This document shows positions 24,081-33,475 of a DNA stretch of 64,000 nt, one piece after another (position 1 is the first letter of the stretch; each line of letters starts with the position of its first letter). The stretch lies in assembly GCF_000426245.1 (NCBI RefSeq), contig NZ_AUEZ01000035.1, forward strand, positions 1 through 64,000, written 5' to 3'. The DNA is from Bradyrhizobium sp. Ai1a-2 (GTDB taxonomy: Bacteria; Pseudomonadota; Alphaproteobacteria; Rhizobiales; Xanthobacteraceae). Position numbers and translations under genes: made by a program. The notes under the pieces are model-generated. The model was not told where the DNA came from. It did no database searches and worked only from the letters and a program-made list of their open reading frames with translations.

Positions 24081-27041
24081 CTAACGTCCCCCAACCAGCG
24101 CGTTGAACACGCGCCTCACTTCGCTCTGCGTCTCGCGCACGCGGGCTTCGAGGGCGGAGAAGTCCGGCGTGTCCCCTGCCCGCGCCATCACGCGCAGCAA
24201 GTCGTCACCGGCGGTTTCAGGATTGAATTTGCCGATCACGCAAAGCCGCAGGATCTGCGTGAGGTCGTGATAGAGCCGCGCGGCCGAGCGCAGCACTTCG
24301 GCCTCCGACTGGCCGAGCACGCCCAGCCTTGCGGCGTTGTCGAGCACCTGCATTGTGGAAACACTGAGGATGCCGGGCTTCTCGGCGGCGTGCACGAGCT
24401 GCAGATATTGCGCGATGAAATCGATGTCGACGAGACCGCCGGCAGCGAGTTTCAGGTCCCAGACGTCGTCCTCGCCCTTCTCGAGCGCGATCGCGCGCCG
24501 CATCTCGATGACGTCGGTGGCGGTCGCAGCCGGATCGCGCTTGCGTGTCAGCACCTGACGGATGATGTCTTCGATCTTCTCGCGGAACGCCGGCGAAGCC
24601 GAGATCACACGCGCGCGCGTCAGGGCCATGTGCTCCCAGGCCCAGGCCTCGCGCTCCTGATATTCGGCAAAGGAATCGAGCCGTGACGCCAGCGGACCGG
24701 CGCGGCCCGACGGACGCAGCCGCATGTCGACCTCGTAGAGCACGCCGTAGTTGGTCCGCGTCGTGAAGGCGGAGATCAGGCGCTGGGTGAAGCGTGCAAA
24801 ATACTGCGCGCCGTGCAGCGCGCGGTCGCCGTCGGAGTCCGGCTGCTCATGGTCATAGTCGTAGAGCAGGATCAGGTCGAGGTCGGAGGACGCGGTCATC
24901 TCGCGGCTGCCGAGCCGGCCCATGGCGAGAATCGCGGTCTCCTGGTCCTTGATGCGGCCGTATTGCGCGGCGAACTGATCGGTGACGAGGCCGTGCACGG
25001 TGTGCACGATGCCCTCCGCAACGTCGGCGAAGGCAACGCTCGCCTGCTGCGCCGACACCGTGCCGGACAGGATCCGCGTGCCGATCAGGAACAGGCTTTC
25101 CTGGCCGAACAGCCGCAGGCGATCGAGGAAGTCCTCGTAGGAACCCGCGTCCTTGAGCGTGATCGCGAGCCGCTCCGATAATTCGCGCTGGTCGGGCATC
25201 GCGCCGAAGAAGCGCGGATCGATCAACCCGTCCATGATCTGCGGCGCCCGCGCCAGCATGTCGCCGAGCCGCGGCGCAGCGCCGAGGATCAGCGCCACCA
25301 GCGCAACCAGGTCGCGGTTCTGGCTCAAAAGCGTGATCAGCCGCCCGCCGCGCTGCAGCGCTCCGAGGAAACGGTCGAACGCCGCGACCGCAGCGTCCGG
25401 CTCCTCGGCATGCGCGAGGCCATCGATCAGGCCCGGAATGAACTCGAGGAAAGCGTTGCGCGTCGCTTCCACGCGCAGCGCGCGATAGTCGCCTTCGATC
25501 CATTGCTGCACGGTCTTTGCGACCGAAACCGGCTTCTCGAAGCCGAGATTGGCAAGATGCTCGAGCAGCCGCTGGTCTTCGGGGCCGGCGCCGTAGTTCA
25601 ACTGCGGCAGCTTCGCCGTGCCGGTCGGCTCGTCGCCCTCGAACAGTTTGGCGTAGTGACCCTGCACGATATTGAGATGCGCGAGCAATTCCATCGCAAA
25701 CGTGGCCCTGCTCGTGTAGCCGAGAAATTGAGCGAAGCGCTCGATCGCGGCGGTATCCTCCGGCAGCGTGTGCGTCTGCTCGTCCGCGATCATCTGCAGG
25801 CGGTGCTCGACGCGGCGCAGGAACTGATAGGCCGCGGTGAGCTCGTCGCGCGCCTCGTAGGTGATCCAGTTGCTGGCGGCGAGCATCGCGAGCGCCTCGA
25901 GCGTCGGCCGCACCCGCAATTCCGGATGCCGCCCGCCCGCGATCAACTGCTGGGTCTGGGCGAAGAACTCGATCTCGCGGATGCCGCCGCGGCCGACCTT
26001 GACGTTATGCCCCTCGACCGAAATCTCGCTCTGCCCGCGATAGGTCTGCATCTGCCGCTTCATGTCGTGGACATCGGCAAGCGCGGCGAAGTCGAGATGC
26101 TTGCGCCAGACGAAGGGCGCGATTTCCGCAAGCAGTACCTCGCCCGCTCTGCTGTCGCCGGCGCAAGGGCGCGCCTTGATCATCGCGGCGCGTTCCCAGG
26201 TCCGCCCTTCCCGCTCGTAATAATTCAGCGCCGAATCGGTTGAGATCGCGACCTGCGTCGAGGCCGGATCAGGCCGCAGGCGCAGGTCGACGCGGAACAC
26301 ATAGCCCTCGCCGGAGCGCTGCTGCAGGATGCGCGACATCGATTGGGTGACGCGGACGAAGAACGGCTGCGGCTCGATGTCATCGGCCAGCGAGGTCGCA
26401 GACGGATCGTAGAACACGATGAGATCGATATCGCTGGAATAGTTCAGCTCGCCCGCGCCCATCTTGCCCATCGCGAGCACGATCAGCCCGCTACCCTCTT
26501 CAGGGTGGTCGGGGTCGGGCGCACGGAGGCGGCCTCGCGTCATCTCCTGGCGCAGCAGATAGCGCAGCGCCGATTGCACGGAGGCGACCGCAAGGTCGGT
26601 CAGCCCGGCGGTGACCCGCGTGACCGGCCAGACGCCGCCGATATCACAAAGCGCGATCAGGACCGCCGCCTCCGCCTTCAGGCGGCGGAGCAGATGCATC
26701 ACCTCGGTCTCGCCTGAGGCGGCAAACACGTCGTGCGAGGTCTTTTCGATCAGGCCGGCGAGATGCGACTCCGGGTCACAGGAGAGCAGCCGGATCAGCC
26801 GCGCCGGATCAGCGCGCACGAGCTCGAAAAGGAACGGAGAGAATTCCGCAATGCCGAGCAGGATGCGCTTGGCGAAGGGATAGCCGAGCAATTCGTCGAG
26901 CGCGGCCGATTGCGCTGGCTCGAGTTCAGCGAGCCAGTCTGTCAGGCGCTGTTCGGCTTGGGTGGGCGCGGACACATACGGTCCGTCCGCGAACCGAGCG
27001 GCCAGACGATGTCCCGCAGAGCCCGGCGCGGAAGCATTCAT
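24081..27041 (-). CDS. glnE: Bifunctional glutamine synthetase adenylyltransferase/deadenylase
   Basis: 986 residues, full length. Two nucleotidyltransferase halves, each with GlnD-type acidic motifs: GAGELNYSSDIDLIVFYDP near residue 200 (deadenylylation half) and GSREMTASSDLDLILLYDYD near 715 (adenylylation half). A PII-responsive central region lies between. The enzyme attaches or removes AMP on glutamine synthetase according to PII and glutamine, tuning ammonia assimilation. Its ATG overlaps the stop of the upstream histidine kinase (ATGA), so it is the last gene of the regulator-kinase-glnE operon. Confidence 0.95.
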   Translation of the reverse strand: MNASAPGSAGHRLAARFADGPYVSAPTQAEQRLTDWLAELEPAQSAALDELLGYPFAKRILLGIAEFSPFLFELVRADPARLIRLLSCDPESHLAGLIEKTSHDVFAASGETEVMHLLRRLKAEAAVLIALCDIGGVWPVTRVTAGLTDLAVASVQSALRYLLRQEMTRGRLRAPDPDHPEEGSGLIVLAMGKMGAGELNYSSDIDLIVFYDPSATSLADDIEPQPFFVRVTQSMSRILQQRSGEGYVFRVDLRLRPDPASTQVAISTDSALNYYEREGRTWERAAMIKARPCAGDSRAGEVLLAEIAPFVWRKHLDFAALADVHDMKRQMQTYRGQSEISVEGHNVKVGRGGIREIEFFAQTQQLIAGGRHPELRVRPTLEALAMLAASNWITYEARDELTAAYQFLRRVEHRLQMIADEQTHTLPEDTAAIERFAQFLGYTSRATFAMELLAHLNIVQGHYAKLFEGDEPTGTAKLPQLNYGAGPEDQRLLEHLANLGFEKPVSVAKTVQQWIEGDYRALRVEATRNAFLEFIPGLIDGLAHAEEPDAAVAAFDRFLGALQRGGRLITLLSQNRDLVALVALILGAAPRLGDMLARAPQIMDGLIDPRFFGAMPDQRELSERLAITLKDAGSYEDFLDRLRLFGQESLFLIGTRILSGTVSAQQASVAFADVAEGIVHTVHGLVTDQFAAQYGRIKDQETAILAMGRLGSREMTASSDLDLILLYDYDHEQPDSDGDRALHGAQYFARFTQRLISAFTTRTNYGVLYEVDMRLRPSGRAGPLASRLDSFAEYQEREAWAWEHMALTRARVISASPAFREKIEDIIRQVLTRKRDPAATATDVIEMRRAIALEKGEDDVWDLKLAAGGLVDIDFIAQYLQLVHAAEKPGILSVSTMQVLDNAARLGVLGQSEAEVLRSAARLYHDLTQILRLCVIGKFNPETAGDDLLRVMARAGDTPDFSALEARVRETQSEVRRVFNALVGGR

Positions 27042-28498
27042 GCCGCCTTCTGTGGCACATCCTGCGTTTGGGCCGCAAGCCTGTCGGCCGAGCCGGCGCG
27101 CGTCGGGAGCAGCAGGGTCGCGATCAGGCCGGGATGCGCGTCGCCGAGCCTGAGTTCGCCGCCATGCAGTGTCGCCACCGCCGCGGCGAGGCTCAACCCG
27201 AGGCCGGAACCCGGCAGCGTGCGGCTCGCCTCGAGCCGGACGAAGCGTTCCACCGCGTGCTTGCGGTCGGCCTCGGGAATGCCGGGACCGTGGTCGGTGA
27301 CGCTGAGCAGCACGGAATCGCCCTCGCGCCGCGCCTCGATCATGATTTCCTTGGCCGCGGCGCCCGCCTCCGGGTCGATCGGCTGCACCACCGGCTTGCC
27401 ATATTTGATCGCGTTCTCGACGAGGTTGGCGAGCGCCTGGCTGATCAATTCACGGTTGCCGTGGATCGGGCTGGGTGCGGTCTTCACATGCAGGCTCATG
27501 CCGTCGTCCTCGGCGAGCGGCTCGTAGAGCTCGTGGATGCCGGCAGCGACCTCGGCCGCGTCGAAATCGTCCATGTTGCCGCGCGCCTGCCCGGACTCCG
27601 CGCGTGCGATCATCAAGAGCGCATTGAAGGTGCGGATCAGGCCATCGGATTCCTCGATGGTCCGCTCCAGCGCCGCGCGGTAGTCCGCCTCGCTCCTGGC
27701 GCGCGCCAATGCCTCCTCGGCGCGGTTGCGCAAGCGCGTCAGCGGCGTCTTGAGGTCGTGGGCGATGTTGTCGGAGACCTCCTTCAGCCCCGTCATCAGC
27801 GCCTCGATCCGCTCCAGCATGGCGTTGAGGTTTTCGGCGAGGCGATCGAGCTCGTCGCCGCTGCGGCCGACCGGCAGGCGATCGGAGAGATCGCCGGCCA
27901 TGATGCGCTGGGCGGTGCCGGTCATGGCATCGATCCGCTGCAGCACCCGCCGCGCGACGAAGATGCCGCCGCCGATGCCGAGCACGACCACGACCAGGAT
28001 CGACCATTGCGCGGCCTTGGCGACGATGCCGAACAGCCGGCGGCGCTCCTCCAGGTCGCGCCCGATCAATAGCCGGAAGCCGTTGGTCATCTCGGTGACG
28101 CGCACCAGCGCGCGGTGATCGGTGTTGTCGTTGTCGTCGAGCCGCCGATAGGCCGTCTCGGTCCAGCCCTCCATTCCCATCACGCCCGGCGCCAGCGAGC
28201 CGACATTGCCCGCGATCGCCTGCCCGTTAGGTGCTGTCACCAGATAGAGGTTGGCGCCCGGCCGCAGCGCCCGGTTGCCGACGGTGAGCGCGAGGCCACG
28301 CAGGCCGCGCCGGTTGTAGATCTCGGTGACCTCGCCGACTTCCGCATTGACCGTGGAGGTGATCTGTTCGGTGATCAGGCGGCGCGTATTCCACGCGAAA
28401 TAGCCGAGCAGCGAGGCGGCGAACAGCGCAAACAAAAACAGGTAGACCAGCGTCAGCCGGAACGCCGTGGTGCGGATCAGTTTACCGAATGCCGTCAC
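27038..28498 (-). CDS. Two-component sensor histidine kinase
   Basis: 486 residues. TM1 about 12-34, periplasmic sensor about 40-155, TM2 about 164-182, HAMP (RRVLQRIDAMTGTAQRIMAGD), HisKA with His247 in DNIAHDLKTPLTRLRN, HATPase_c with NLVENAIKYGK, DHGPGIPE and GSGLGLSLAAA. It pairs with the OmpR-type regulator at 29018-29731, from which it is separated by the HigA-like gene. Same-strand and overlapping with glnE. The same regulator-kinase-glnE order is known from other rhizobia; the signal is not established from sequence. Confidence 0.9.
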   Translation of the reverse strand: MTAFGKLIRTTAFRLTLVYLFLFALFAASLLGYFAWNTRRLITEQITSTVNAEVGEVTEIYNRRGLRGLALTVGNRALRPGANLYLVTAPNGQAIAGNVGSLAPGVMGMEGWTETAYRRLDDNDNTDHRALVRVTEMTNGFRLLIGRDLEERRRLFGIVAKAAQWSILVVVVLGIGGGIFVARRVLQRIDAMTGTAQRIMAGDLSDRLPVGRSGDELDRLAENLNAMLERIEALMTGLKEVSDNIAHDLKTPLTRLRNRAEEALARARSEADYRAALERTIEESDGLIRTFNALLMIARAESGQARGNMDDFDAAEVAAGIHELYEPLAEDDGMSLHVKTAPSPIHGNRELISQALANLVENAIKYGKPVVQPIDPEAGAAAKEIMIEARREGDSVLLSVTDHGPGIPEADRKHAVERFVRLEASRTLPGSGLGLSLAAAVATLHGGELRLGDAHPGLIATLLLPTRAGSADRLAAQTQDVPQKAA

Positions 28499-28654
28499 GA
28501 ATGATGCTACCCAAGCTGTTGCTGCCGCGCGTTGCTATCTGACGTTCCCAACTTAACAGGGCAATCCGACCGCCAGAAGTGACAATGCGTTCATGCGCCG
28601 AGCACTCGTCGATTCCCTCGGCACCGGAAAGCGCCGTGGAGCGGGCGCTCACTT

Positions 28655-28954
28655 TCAAGCCGCCGTAACGATCGGCTTGATCTTGTCCAACTCACGGCCA
28701 ATCCCAAGCTCAGCCATTCGGACATCATAAGCAATCTGCAGGTTCAACCATAGCTGAGCAGACGTGTTCAATGCCCTCGATAGCCGGAGTGCAGTGTCCG
28801 CCGTTATTGCAGTTTCCTCATTCGCGATCCGCTCGATTCTGGTACGCGGGACGCCGCAAACTTTCGCGAGCGCACCGGCCGACAATGAGAGCGGAACAAG
28901 AAACTCCTCCCGGAGCACTTCCCCGGGGTGCATCGGCGGTAGTTTCTTTACCAT
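28655..28954 (-). CDS. higA: HigA-family antitoxin-like regulator, no toxin partner
   Basis: 99 residues: PPMHPGEVLREEFLVPLSLS then an XRE helix-turn-helix (GALAKVCGVPRTRIERIANEETAITADTALRLSRALN) and SAQLWLNLQIAYDVRMAE, the hallmark of VapI/HigA antitoxins. HigB toxins normally precede HigA; only 63 bases separate this gene from the response regulator and they hold no toxin. The gene sits inside a response regulator-kinase operon, 156 bases before the kinase. Either the toxin was lost or the protein acts as a free regulator. Function as antitoxin is therefore uncertain. Confidence 0.85.
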   Translation of the reverse strand: MVKKLPPMHPGEVLREEFLVPLSLSAGALAKVCGVPRTRIERIANEETAITADTALRLSRALNTSAQLWLNLQIAYDVRMAELGIGRELDKIKPIVTAA

Positions 28955-29017
28955 CGCGCACCCTGAAGCATCGCAGCGTCAGCTCAACGAAAACCTATCG
29001 TAACCTACGGGGTGACC

Positions 29018-29731
29018 CTACCGTATCCCGTCGCGGATCATGTATCCCGCGCCGCGGATCGTGTGCAGCAACGGCCGCTCGAAGCCCTTGTCGATCTTGG
29101 AGCGCAGGCGCGAGATGTGGACGTCGATGACGTTGGTCTGCGGATCGAAGTGATAGTCCCAGACATTCTCGAGCAGCATGGTGCGGGTCACCACCTGGCC
29201 TGCATGCTTCATCAGATATTCGAGCAGGCGGAACTCGCGCGGCTGCAGCGTCAGCTCGTCCTTGCCGCGGGCAACGCGGTGCGACAGGCGGTCGAGTTCG
29301 AGATCGCCGACCCGATAGACCGTCTCTTCCGCCGGCCCGACATTGCGGCGCGACAACACTTCGACGCGCGCCAAAAGCTCGGCGAATGAATAGGGTTTCG
29401 GCAAGTAGTCGTCGCCGCCGGCACGCAGACCCTTGATGCGGTCGTCGACCTGGCCGAGCGCGGAGAGGATCAACACCGGCGTGCGGTTCCCCTTCTCGCG
29501 CAGCGTTCCGATCAGGGACAGGCCGTCCCGCTTCGGCAGCATGCGGTCGACGACGAGGACGTCATAGTCGCCGCTCTCGGCCATCGACAGCCCCTCCTCG
29601 CCGTCGTCGGCGAGATCGGCGATATAGCCGACTTCGCGGAACGCCTTGACGAGATAGTCGGCGGATTCGCGGTCGTCTTCGATGATCAGGAGGCGCATCT
29701 GGGGTGCGGTCGCGGGTGCTGTGGCGGTCAC
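29018..29731 (-). CDS. OmpR-family response regulator
   Basis: 237 residues; the receiver begins at MRLLIIEDD (residue 12), so the ATG at 29698 is an alternative start. Receiver with phospho-acceptor Asp62 (VLVVDRMLPKRDG), Lys in DDYLPKPYSFAEL; winged-helix DNA-binding domain (LTLQPREFRLLEYLM, NVWDYHFDPQTNVIDVHISR). Partner kinase at 27038-28498. Divergence from usual operons: the HigA-like gene lies between regulator and kinase. Confidence 0.9.
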   Translation of the reverse strand: MTATAPATAPQMRLLIIEDDRESADYLVKAFREVGYIADLADDGEEGLSMAESGDYDVLVVDRMLPKRDGLSLIGTLREKGNRTPVLILSALGQVDDRIKGLRAGGDDYLPKPYSFAELLARVEVLSRRNVGPAEETVYRVGDLELDRLSHRVARGKDELTLQPREFRLLEYLMKHAGQVVTRTMLLENVWDYHFDPQTNVIDVHISRLRSKIDKGFERPLLHTIRGAGYMIRDGIR

Positions 29732-29804
29732 GGGATTGGCTTCCTCTCACCATGGCGCGGCCGCCCTGCACATGCAAGACGGCCGCAATCGCTCGCGTTG
29801 TTTT

Positions 29805-29849
29805 GCATGATCCTTTCGGACGGTCGGCTTCCGCCTTTCCAGATCATGC
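29805..29849. repeat. GCATGATC...GATCATGC dispersed repeat, copy 1
   Basis: GCATGATCCTTTCGGAC to CCAGATCATGC, with GCATGATC (29805-29812) and GATCATGC (29842-29849) as inverted ends. Same family as 33241-33285, 41285-41353 and 47632-47705. Confidence 0.7.
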
Positions 29850-29864
29850 TGGCGGGGAAAGAGT

Positions 29865-29894
29865 GGGCGGTGAAGCTGGGGGACTTCACCGCCC
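29865..29894 (-). terminator. Terminator-like hairpin after the DegP gene
   Basis: GGGCGGTGAAG (29865-29875) and CTTCACCGCCC (29884-29894) form a perfect 11-base stem with an 8-base loop. Read on the minus strand it is followed by ACTCTTTCCCC, a weak T-run. It lies 129 bases beyond the protease stop and 134 before the response regulator, so it probably separates the two units. Confidence 0.6.
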
Positions 29895-30022
29895 TAGGCC
29901 TTCCGACGGAGGGGGGCGCATTCCACCGGAAGGTAGCAACAGGGGGCGAGCATTTGAGCTCGCTCCCCAGGAAGGGCCGTCGGCGGGGGCGACGATTGCC
30001 GGCGACACCTTCCATCTCGTAT

Positions 30023-31609
30023 TTAACCCTTGGCTAGCGGCACTGCCACGAAGCGCGACGAACCGCCGCTCTTTATGCGCATCAAAACGCTGTTCTTGTT
30101 GTCGTTCCGTGCCGACGTGATCGCGTCGCGCACATCGCCCGCGCTGGCGACGTTCTTGCCGGCGACTTCAAGAATGACATCGCCTTCCTTGAAGCCACGC
30201 TCAGCGGCGGCGCTCTTCGGGTCGACTTCGGTCACCACGACGCCATCCTTGCCGGCGCCGGCCACGCTGTTGGCGGGGGCCACCGTCAGGCCGAGCTTCG
30301 GCACATCGGTGCCACGGGAGGGAGAGCCGCGATCGCCGTTGTCGTTATCGGCCTTGGCTTCCACCGTGTTCGGCAACTGGCCGAGCGTAAGGTTGACGGT
30401 CTTCTCCGTACCCTTGTGCAGGACGTTGAGCTTCACCGCATTGCCGGGTGCCAGGCCGCCGATGGTGCGGGCGAGCTCGCGCGCATCCTTCACCGGTTCG
30501 CCGTTAACCGAGGTGATGACGTCGCCGGACTCGATGCCGGCCTTGGCCGCCGGACCATTGGCCTGAGGCTCCGCCACCAGCGCGCCTTCGGCCTTCTTCA
30601 TGCCGAGGCTGTCGGCGATGTCGGAGGTCACCGGCTGGATCTGGACGCCGATCCAGCCGCGGCTGACCGTGCCCTTGTCCTTCAGCTGGGCGACCACGCT
30701 CTTCACAGTCGCGGCCGGGATCGAGAAGGCGATGCCAACGCTGCCGCCGGAGGGCGAGTAGATCGCGGTGTTGACGCCCATCACCTCACCGGACACGTCG
30801 AACGCCGGGCCACCGGAGTTGCCCTTGTTCACGGGCGCATCGATCTGGATGAAATCGTCGTACGGGCCGTTGCCGATGTCGCGGCCGGAGGCCGAGACGA
30901 TACCGGCGGTGACCGTACCGCCGAGCCCGAACGGGTTGCCGACCGCCAGCACCCAGTCGCCGATCCGCGGCTTGCTGTCGGAAAGCTTGGCGAACGGGAA
31001 GTTGGAACCACCCTCGACCTTGATCAGCGCAAGGTCGGTACGGGGATCGGTGCCGATCACCTTGGCCGAATGAGTCTTGCCGTCGTCGGTCGTAACCTCG
31101 ACCTTGTCGGCGCCGTCAACGACGTGGTTGTTGGTCACGGCATAGCCGTCAGCCGAAATGAAGAAACCCGAACCCTGGCCGGTCACGATGCCACGGCCAC
31201 GCGGGCCGCCGCGCATACCCGGGGGGAGCCCGTCCTGGCCACCGAAGCGACGGAAGAAGCGCTCCATCGGCGAACCCGGTGGGAACGGCGAGTCCTCGTT
31301 GCTGCTGTCGTCCTTGGCGAGCTTCTCGCCGATGTTGACCTTCACCGAAATCACCGACGGCTTCACGCGCTCGACAATGTCGGCGAAGCCAATCGGCTGC
31401 TGAACCTTGCGGACCTCGTTGTTGACCTGCGCCTGCGCCGGGCTGGCGAACAGGTCGCTCGGCGTGTGCTGCGGGCTCAATCCATAGGCGGCGACGCCGA
31501 GGCCGGCGACGACCGAAGCCATCAACGCAATTCTGCGGGCCGAGAACAGCGAGCGCCGTGGCCCGCGGTAAGACGGCAAAGACGAAAGATCGGTGGGTCG
31601 TTCGGTCAT
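30023..31609 (-). CDS. degP: Do-family periplasmic serine protease DegP/DegQ
   Basis: 528 residues from the ATG at 31609 with GGAG 9 bases upstream; a TTG at 31624 adds five residues. Signal anchor about 24-44. Trypsin-like domain with His162 (NNHVVDG), Asp192 (DPRTDLALIKVEG) and Ser266 (NKGNSGGPAF), then two PDZ domains (about 300-400 and 430-520; GWIGVQIQPVT, DVITSVNGEPVKD, EGDVILEVAGKNV). Degrades or holds misfolded envelope proteins. Placed after ccmIEFH, the position degP holds in other rhizobia, although a chemotaxis receptor gene is inserted between them here. Confidence 0.93.
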   Translation of the reverse strand: MTERPTDLSSLPSYRGPRRSLFSARRIALMASVVAGLGVAAYGLSPQHTPSDLFASPAQAQVNNEVRKVQQPIGFADIVERVKPSVISVKVNIGEKLAKDDSSNEDSPFPPGSPMERFFRRFGGQDGLPPGMRGGPRGRGIVTGQGSGFFISADGYAVTNNHVVDGADKVEVTTDDGKTHSAKVIGTDPRTDLALIKVEGGSNFPFAKLSDSKPRIGDWVLAVGNPFGLGGTVTAGIVSASGRDIGNGPYDDFIQIDAPVNKGNSGGPAFDVSGEVMGVNTAIYSPSGGSVGIAFSIPAATVKSVVAQLKDKGTVSRGWIGVQIQPVTSDIADSLGMKKAEGALVAEPQANGPAAKAGIESGDVITSVNGEPVKDARELARTIGGLAPGNAVKLNVLHKGTEKTVNLTLGQLPNTVEAKADNDNGDRGSPSRGTDVPKLGLTVAPANSVAGAGKDGVVVTEVDPKSAAAERGFKEGDVILEVAGKNVASAGDVRDAITSARNDNKNSVLMRIKSGGSSRFVAVPLAKG

Positions 31610-31840
31610 TCCTAAAATCTCCAAGAGCCAGAATTCGAAGGGTGCGGGGCGAGCACCAGATGTGTCTTCAACATGGGGATGTCAGCCTTACGGCGCGCTG
31701 GCTGCGGAATTAAAGTTTTGTAATAGAGATAAAACCCGATGCGGCAGAATATCGCAGCCACGCCAATGAGTTAGCCGCGAGCTAACAACGCTCGCGGCAA
31801 GTTCCGTCAAGAGGTTTTGGGACCGCAAGAAGGCCCGCGG

Positions 31841-33184
31841 TCAGACCGCCCTGACGCCGGCAATGAAACCCTCGACCTCGCGCTTGAGGATATCCGCCTG
31901 CTGCGACAGGTCGACTGCGGAATCCTTGGTCTCGCCGGCCATGCGGCCGGTGTCTGACGAGGTGGTGGTGATCTGGACGATGTGGTTGGTGACGTCCATG
32001 GTTCCCCTCGCCGCGTCCTGGACGCTTCTGGAGATGTCCTGGGTCGCGTTGCGCTGCCGTGCGGTGTCGACGTCGATGCCCGACATGATCGAGCTGATTT
32101 CCGCGATGGTGTTCGAGATCCCGTCGATGGCGCCGCGCGTTTCCGCCGTGATCGCCTGGATGCTCGCTACCTGTTGCGAAATCTCCTCGGTCGCCTTGCT
32201 GGTCTGGCTGGCAAGGTTCTTCACCTCGGAGGCGACCACCGCAAATCCCTTGCCGGCCTCGCCGGCGCGCGCCGCCTCGATGGTGGCGTTGAGCGCCAAC
32301 AGGTTGGTCTGCGAGGCAACCGTCTGGATCAATTGCACGACGGCTCCGATCTTCTCGGCCGCGTCCGAGAGCTCGTGGATGGTGTCGGCACTCTGGCGCG
32401 CCCGCGACACCGCTCCCTCGGCGCGCTGGGTGGCGTCGGTGACGCGCTGGCTGATGGCCGCGATCGAGGTCGTCATCTGCTCGGCGGAAGCCGCCACCGT
32501 CTGGACGCTGGTGCTGGCCTGACCGGCTGCGCTGGCAACCGCGCTCGCTTTCTCGCTGGTCTCGTTGGCGGCGCGCGACAGCGTCTCGGCGTTGCCCCTC
32601 AGCCGAACGGCCGATGCGGCGACGCTGCCGACGACATTGGCGACAAGGCCGTTGAAGTCGCGGATCTTCTCGTCGAGATAGCGGGTGCGCTCGCGCTGAT
32701 TGTGGGCGTCGCGCAACTCCTGATCGGTCAGCCGCTGGCGTTCGATCCCGTTGGTCTTGAACACTTCCAGCGCACCGGCGAGCAGACCGATTTCATTGCC
32801 CCTGCCGAGGCCCGGAATCGGGGTCTCGTACTTCTGTTCAGCGACCTCGCGCATCGCATGAACCATGGCGGCCAACGGCCGCATGATGCCGTCGCGAACC
32901 GCGAAATAGGTCGTCAGGCAAACCGCAATCGCGATCGCGGCAATGGCACCGCAGGCGATCAGGAAGTAGGAGAACGCGGTCTGCGCCTCCTGATAGATCT
33001 GCATGGCATGCTCACGGCCTGGGCCGCTCAGCGATTTGAACTCAGCGGCAAGCGCCGTGATCTCATTGTTGAGGTAAAGCACGGCGACGAAGCCCGTGCC
33101 GCCGCCGATCCCCAGCAGCACCAGAAGCGCGAAAACGACGGATGCGACGAGGAAGCGGATAGTCAGATTGCTGTTGGAAAACAT
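31841..33184 (-). CDS. Methyl-accepting chemotaxis protein with small periplasmic loop
   Basis: 447 residues. TM1 about 10-37, TM2 about 72-92, leaving only about 35 periplasmic residues, too small for a normal ligand domain; input may come from the membrane or another protein. HAMP (about 93-150), then the coiled-coil signalling domain with the hairpin tip QTNLLALNATIEAARAGEAG and KGFAVVASEVKNLA, the most conserved region of chemoreceptors. No CheR-binding pentapeptide at the C-terminus. No other chemotaxis gene is near. Confidence 0.92.
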   Translation of the reverse strand: MFSNSNLTIRFLVASVVFALLVLLGIGGGTGFVAVLYLNNEITALAAEFKSLSGPGREHAMQIYQEAQTAFSYFLIACGAIAAIAIAVCLTTYFAVRDGIMRPLAAMVHAMREVAEQKYETPIPGLGRGNEIGLLAGALEVFKTNGIERQRLTDQELRDAHNQRERTRYLDEKIRDFNGLVANVVGSVAASAVRLRGNAETLSRAANETSEKASAVASAAGQASTSVQTVAASAEQMTTSIAAISQRVTDATQRAEGAVSRARQSADTIHELSDAAEKIGAVVQLIQTVASQTNLLALNATIEAARAGEAGKGFAVVASEVKNLASQTSKATEEISQQVASIQAITAETRGAIDGISNTIAEISSIMSGIDVDTARQRNATQDISRSVQDAARGTMDVTNHIVQITTTSSDTGRMAGETKDSAVDLSQQADILKREVEGFIAGVRAV

Positions 33185-33240
33185 CGGTTTGCTCGAGAGC
33201 GTTACAACGAAGCATCATCACGCTCCATTGCTTTGTGAAC

Positions 33241-33285
33241 GTGATCCTCTCGGACAACCGGTACCCACTTTTCCGGATCATGCTC
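33241..33285. repeat. GATCATGC dispersed repeat, copy 2
   Basis: GTGATCCTCTCGGACAACCG to TTTTCCGGATCATGCTC. Family defined by CCGGTxxCCACTTTTCCGGATCATGCTC, also at 47632-47705. Lies upstream of the chemoreceptor gene. Confidence 0.7.
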
Positions 33286-33430
33286 TGGAGGAAGGGCGAG
33301 GCAAAGTTCCACACAAAAGGTCAAGATTGGATGAATGCCGCGGCGGATGCCGGCGGGCATGGACTTACGTAACAGTACGTAGGTCGGAGCGGTAACGGGT
33401 GGCGTGAAGAAAACGCGTCAGAACAAGGAT

Positions 33431-33475
33431 CTAGAGCTTTCGGTTCTGATTCAATCAGAACCGGAAATGCTCTAG
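33431..33475 (-). terminator. Palindrome overlapping the ccmH stop
   Basis: CTAGAGC (33431) pairs with GCTCTAG (to 33475) and CGGTTCTGATT with AATCAGAACCG around a single C, an almost perfect 45-base palindrome. The ccmH stop codon (33472-33474) is inside it. It probably ends the ccmIEFH transcript; no long T-run follows. Confidence 0.65.

Noticed and set aside
28955..29017. Possible higB toxin before the HigA-like gene
   Set aside because: Only 63 bases are available and all three frames are short or closed.
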